Assembly: GCF_002161445.1 (NCBI RefSeq)
Contig: NZ_NFHT01000003.1
Location: forward strand, 62,001-126,000
DNA: 64,000 nucleotides
Direction: 5' to 3'
From: Alistipes sp. An66
Lineage (GTDB): Bacteria; Bacteroidota; Bacteroidia; Bacteroidales; Rikenellaceae
Shown: piece by piece, positions 63,421 to 64,000 of the stretch
Position numbering within the stretch: position 1 is the stretch's first letter
Layout of the letters: each line of letters begins with the position of its first letter
The notes under the pieces: model-generated
Database searches by the model: none
The model's input: the letters and a program-made list of their open reading frames with translations, nothing else
What the model was told of the DNA's origin: nothing
Translations under genes and position numbers: made by a program

Positions 63421-64000
63421 CTACCGGATGACGACACCCTCGGTGTCCGTGACACGTCCGATGACCGAAGCGCGCTCGCCCTGCTCCGTGAGGATCTCGA
63501 TGGCCTTCGGGGCCTCCGCGGCATCCAGCGCGATGACCATGCCGATACCCATGTTGAAGATGTTGAACATCTCGCGGTGCGACACCTGTCCGTATTTTTC
63601 CAGGAAGCGGAACACCGGCAGGATCTCCCACGAACCCTCCTCGATCTCCAACCCCTGTCCCTCGTGCAGGATGCGCGGGATGTTCTCGTCGAAGCCGCCG
63701 CCCGTGATGTGGCTGATGCCGTGGACGTCGCACTGCCGGATCACCTCGAGGACCTGCTTCACGTAGATCTTCGTCGGCGTGAGCAGCACTTCGCCCAGCA
63801 GCTTGTTCGACAGCTCGGGATAACTGCGATGCAGATCGAAATAGTTGTCGTCCAGAATCTTGCGCACGAGGCTGAACCCGTTCGAGTGGACGCCGCTCGA
63901 CGCGATGCCCACCAGCACGTCGCCCGTGCGGACCTTCGATCCGTCGATCAGCTTCGACTTCTCGACCACGCCCACCGTGAATCCGGCAATATCATACTCC
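63421..64000 (-). CDS. purM: Phosphoribosylformylglycinamidine cyclo-ligase (AIR synthetase), C-terminal part
   Basis: 192 visible codons of a gene whose start is beyond the window. It closes the imidazole ring of aminoimidazole ribonucleotide. Seen: EYDIAGFTVG at the window edge, then VRTGDVLVGIASSGVHSNGF (a PurM signature), LLTPTKIYVKQVLEVI, GISHITGGGFDENIPRIL and FNIFNMGIGMVIALDA, ending EGVVIR. It precedes purN by 4 nt and so is upstream in the purine operon. Confidence 0.94.
   Translation of the reverse strand, partial: EYDIAGFTVGVVEKSKLIDGSKVRTGDVLVGIASSGVHSNGFSLVRKILDDNYFDLHRSYPELSNKLLGEVLLTPTKIYVKQVLEVIRQCDVHGISHITGGGFDENIPRILHEGQGLEIEEGSWEILPVFRFLEKYGQVSHREMFNIFNMGIGMVIALDAAEAPKAIEILTEQGERASVIGRVTDTEGVVIR

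Overview
The window reads as a chromosomal segment of a high-G+C Bacteroidales bacterium, most likely Alistipes or a close relative. This is inferred from gene content and base composition, not from a database match. The evidence is: many clean promoters of the Bacteroidota type (TTTG, 19-21 nt, TAnnTTTG) with few Shine-Dalgarno sites; a PorX-type PglZ response regulator; the Bacteroidota order coaX - outer membrane protein - TPR protein - lptC - CNNM protein; DUF4493/PCMD/fimbrillin lipoproteins; and a GH97 (SusB-like) glucosidase. Almost all of it is G+C-rich chromosome. No rRNA, tRNA, CRISPR array, transposase or integrase was recognised.

Layout. 1-9382 (minus): one tight run of rng, mfd, coaX, an outer membrane protein, a TPR protein, lptC and a CNNM/DUF21 protein cut by the window edge, joining RNA decay and repair to envelope assembly. 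9652-10048 (minus): HU and a 29-residue COX24/bS22-like basic protein. 10405-12996 (plus): porX-like regulator, tsaE, SRPBCC protein. 13072-15115: a small ExbB-like membrane protein, a membrane LytTR regulator and a NUDIX hydrolase. 15175-17319: a DPP5-like S9 peptidase. 17508-27241: a seven-gene accessory operon for surface lipoproteins (fimbrillin-like, DUF4493, PCMD) and two related beta-barrels, the least explained large system here. 27359-31015 (minus): pssA, a large porin and a lytic transglycosylase.

31171-40666 (plus): mannose-1-phosphate guanylyltransferase overlapping murF, a MazG-like pyrophosphohydrolase, an OPT transporter, an AT-rich patch with a frameshifted coiled-coil gene, pepT, nadE and a DUF4923 protein. 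40972-44579: gdhA and a GH97 glucosidase. 44666-48282 (minus): asnS, rpoN and a PAP2-like membrane protein. 48385-50792: a truncated GH2-like protein with no catalytic glutamate, rlmH and a LuxR regulator. 50955-53764: a TonB-dependent receptor and its lipoprotein. 53833-58139: nadC, an LTA-synthase-like phosphotransferase and a DUF2156-GNAT fusion. 58182-58976 (minus): an LCM-type methyltransferase. 59186-64000 (minus): purM (partial), purN, purH, purD and folD, which links formyl-folate supply to the two formyl-transfer steps of purine synthesis.

The most unusual items are the frameshifted AT-rich gene at 36066-36777, whose coiled-coil register runs on across an A8 tract if one base is removed; the GH2-derived pseudoenzyme in front of rlmH; and the seven-gene surface lipoprotein operon.
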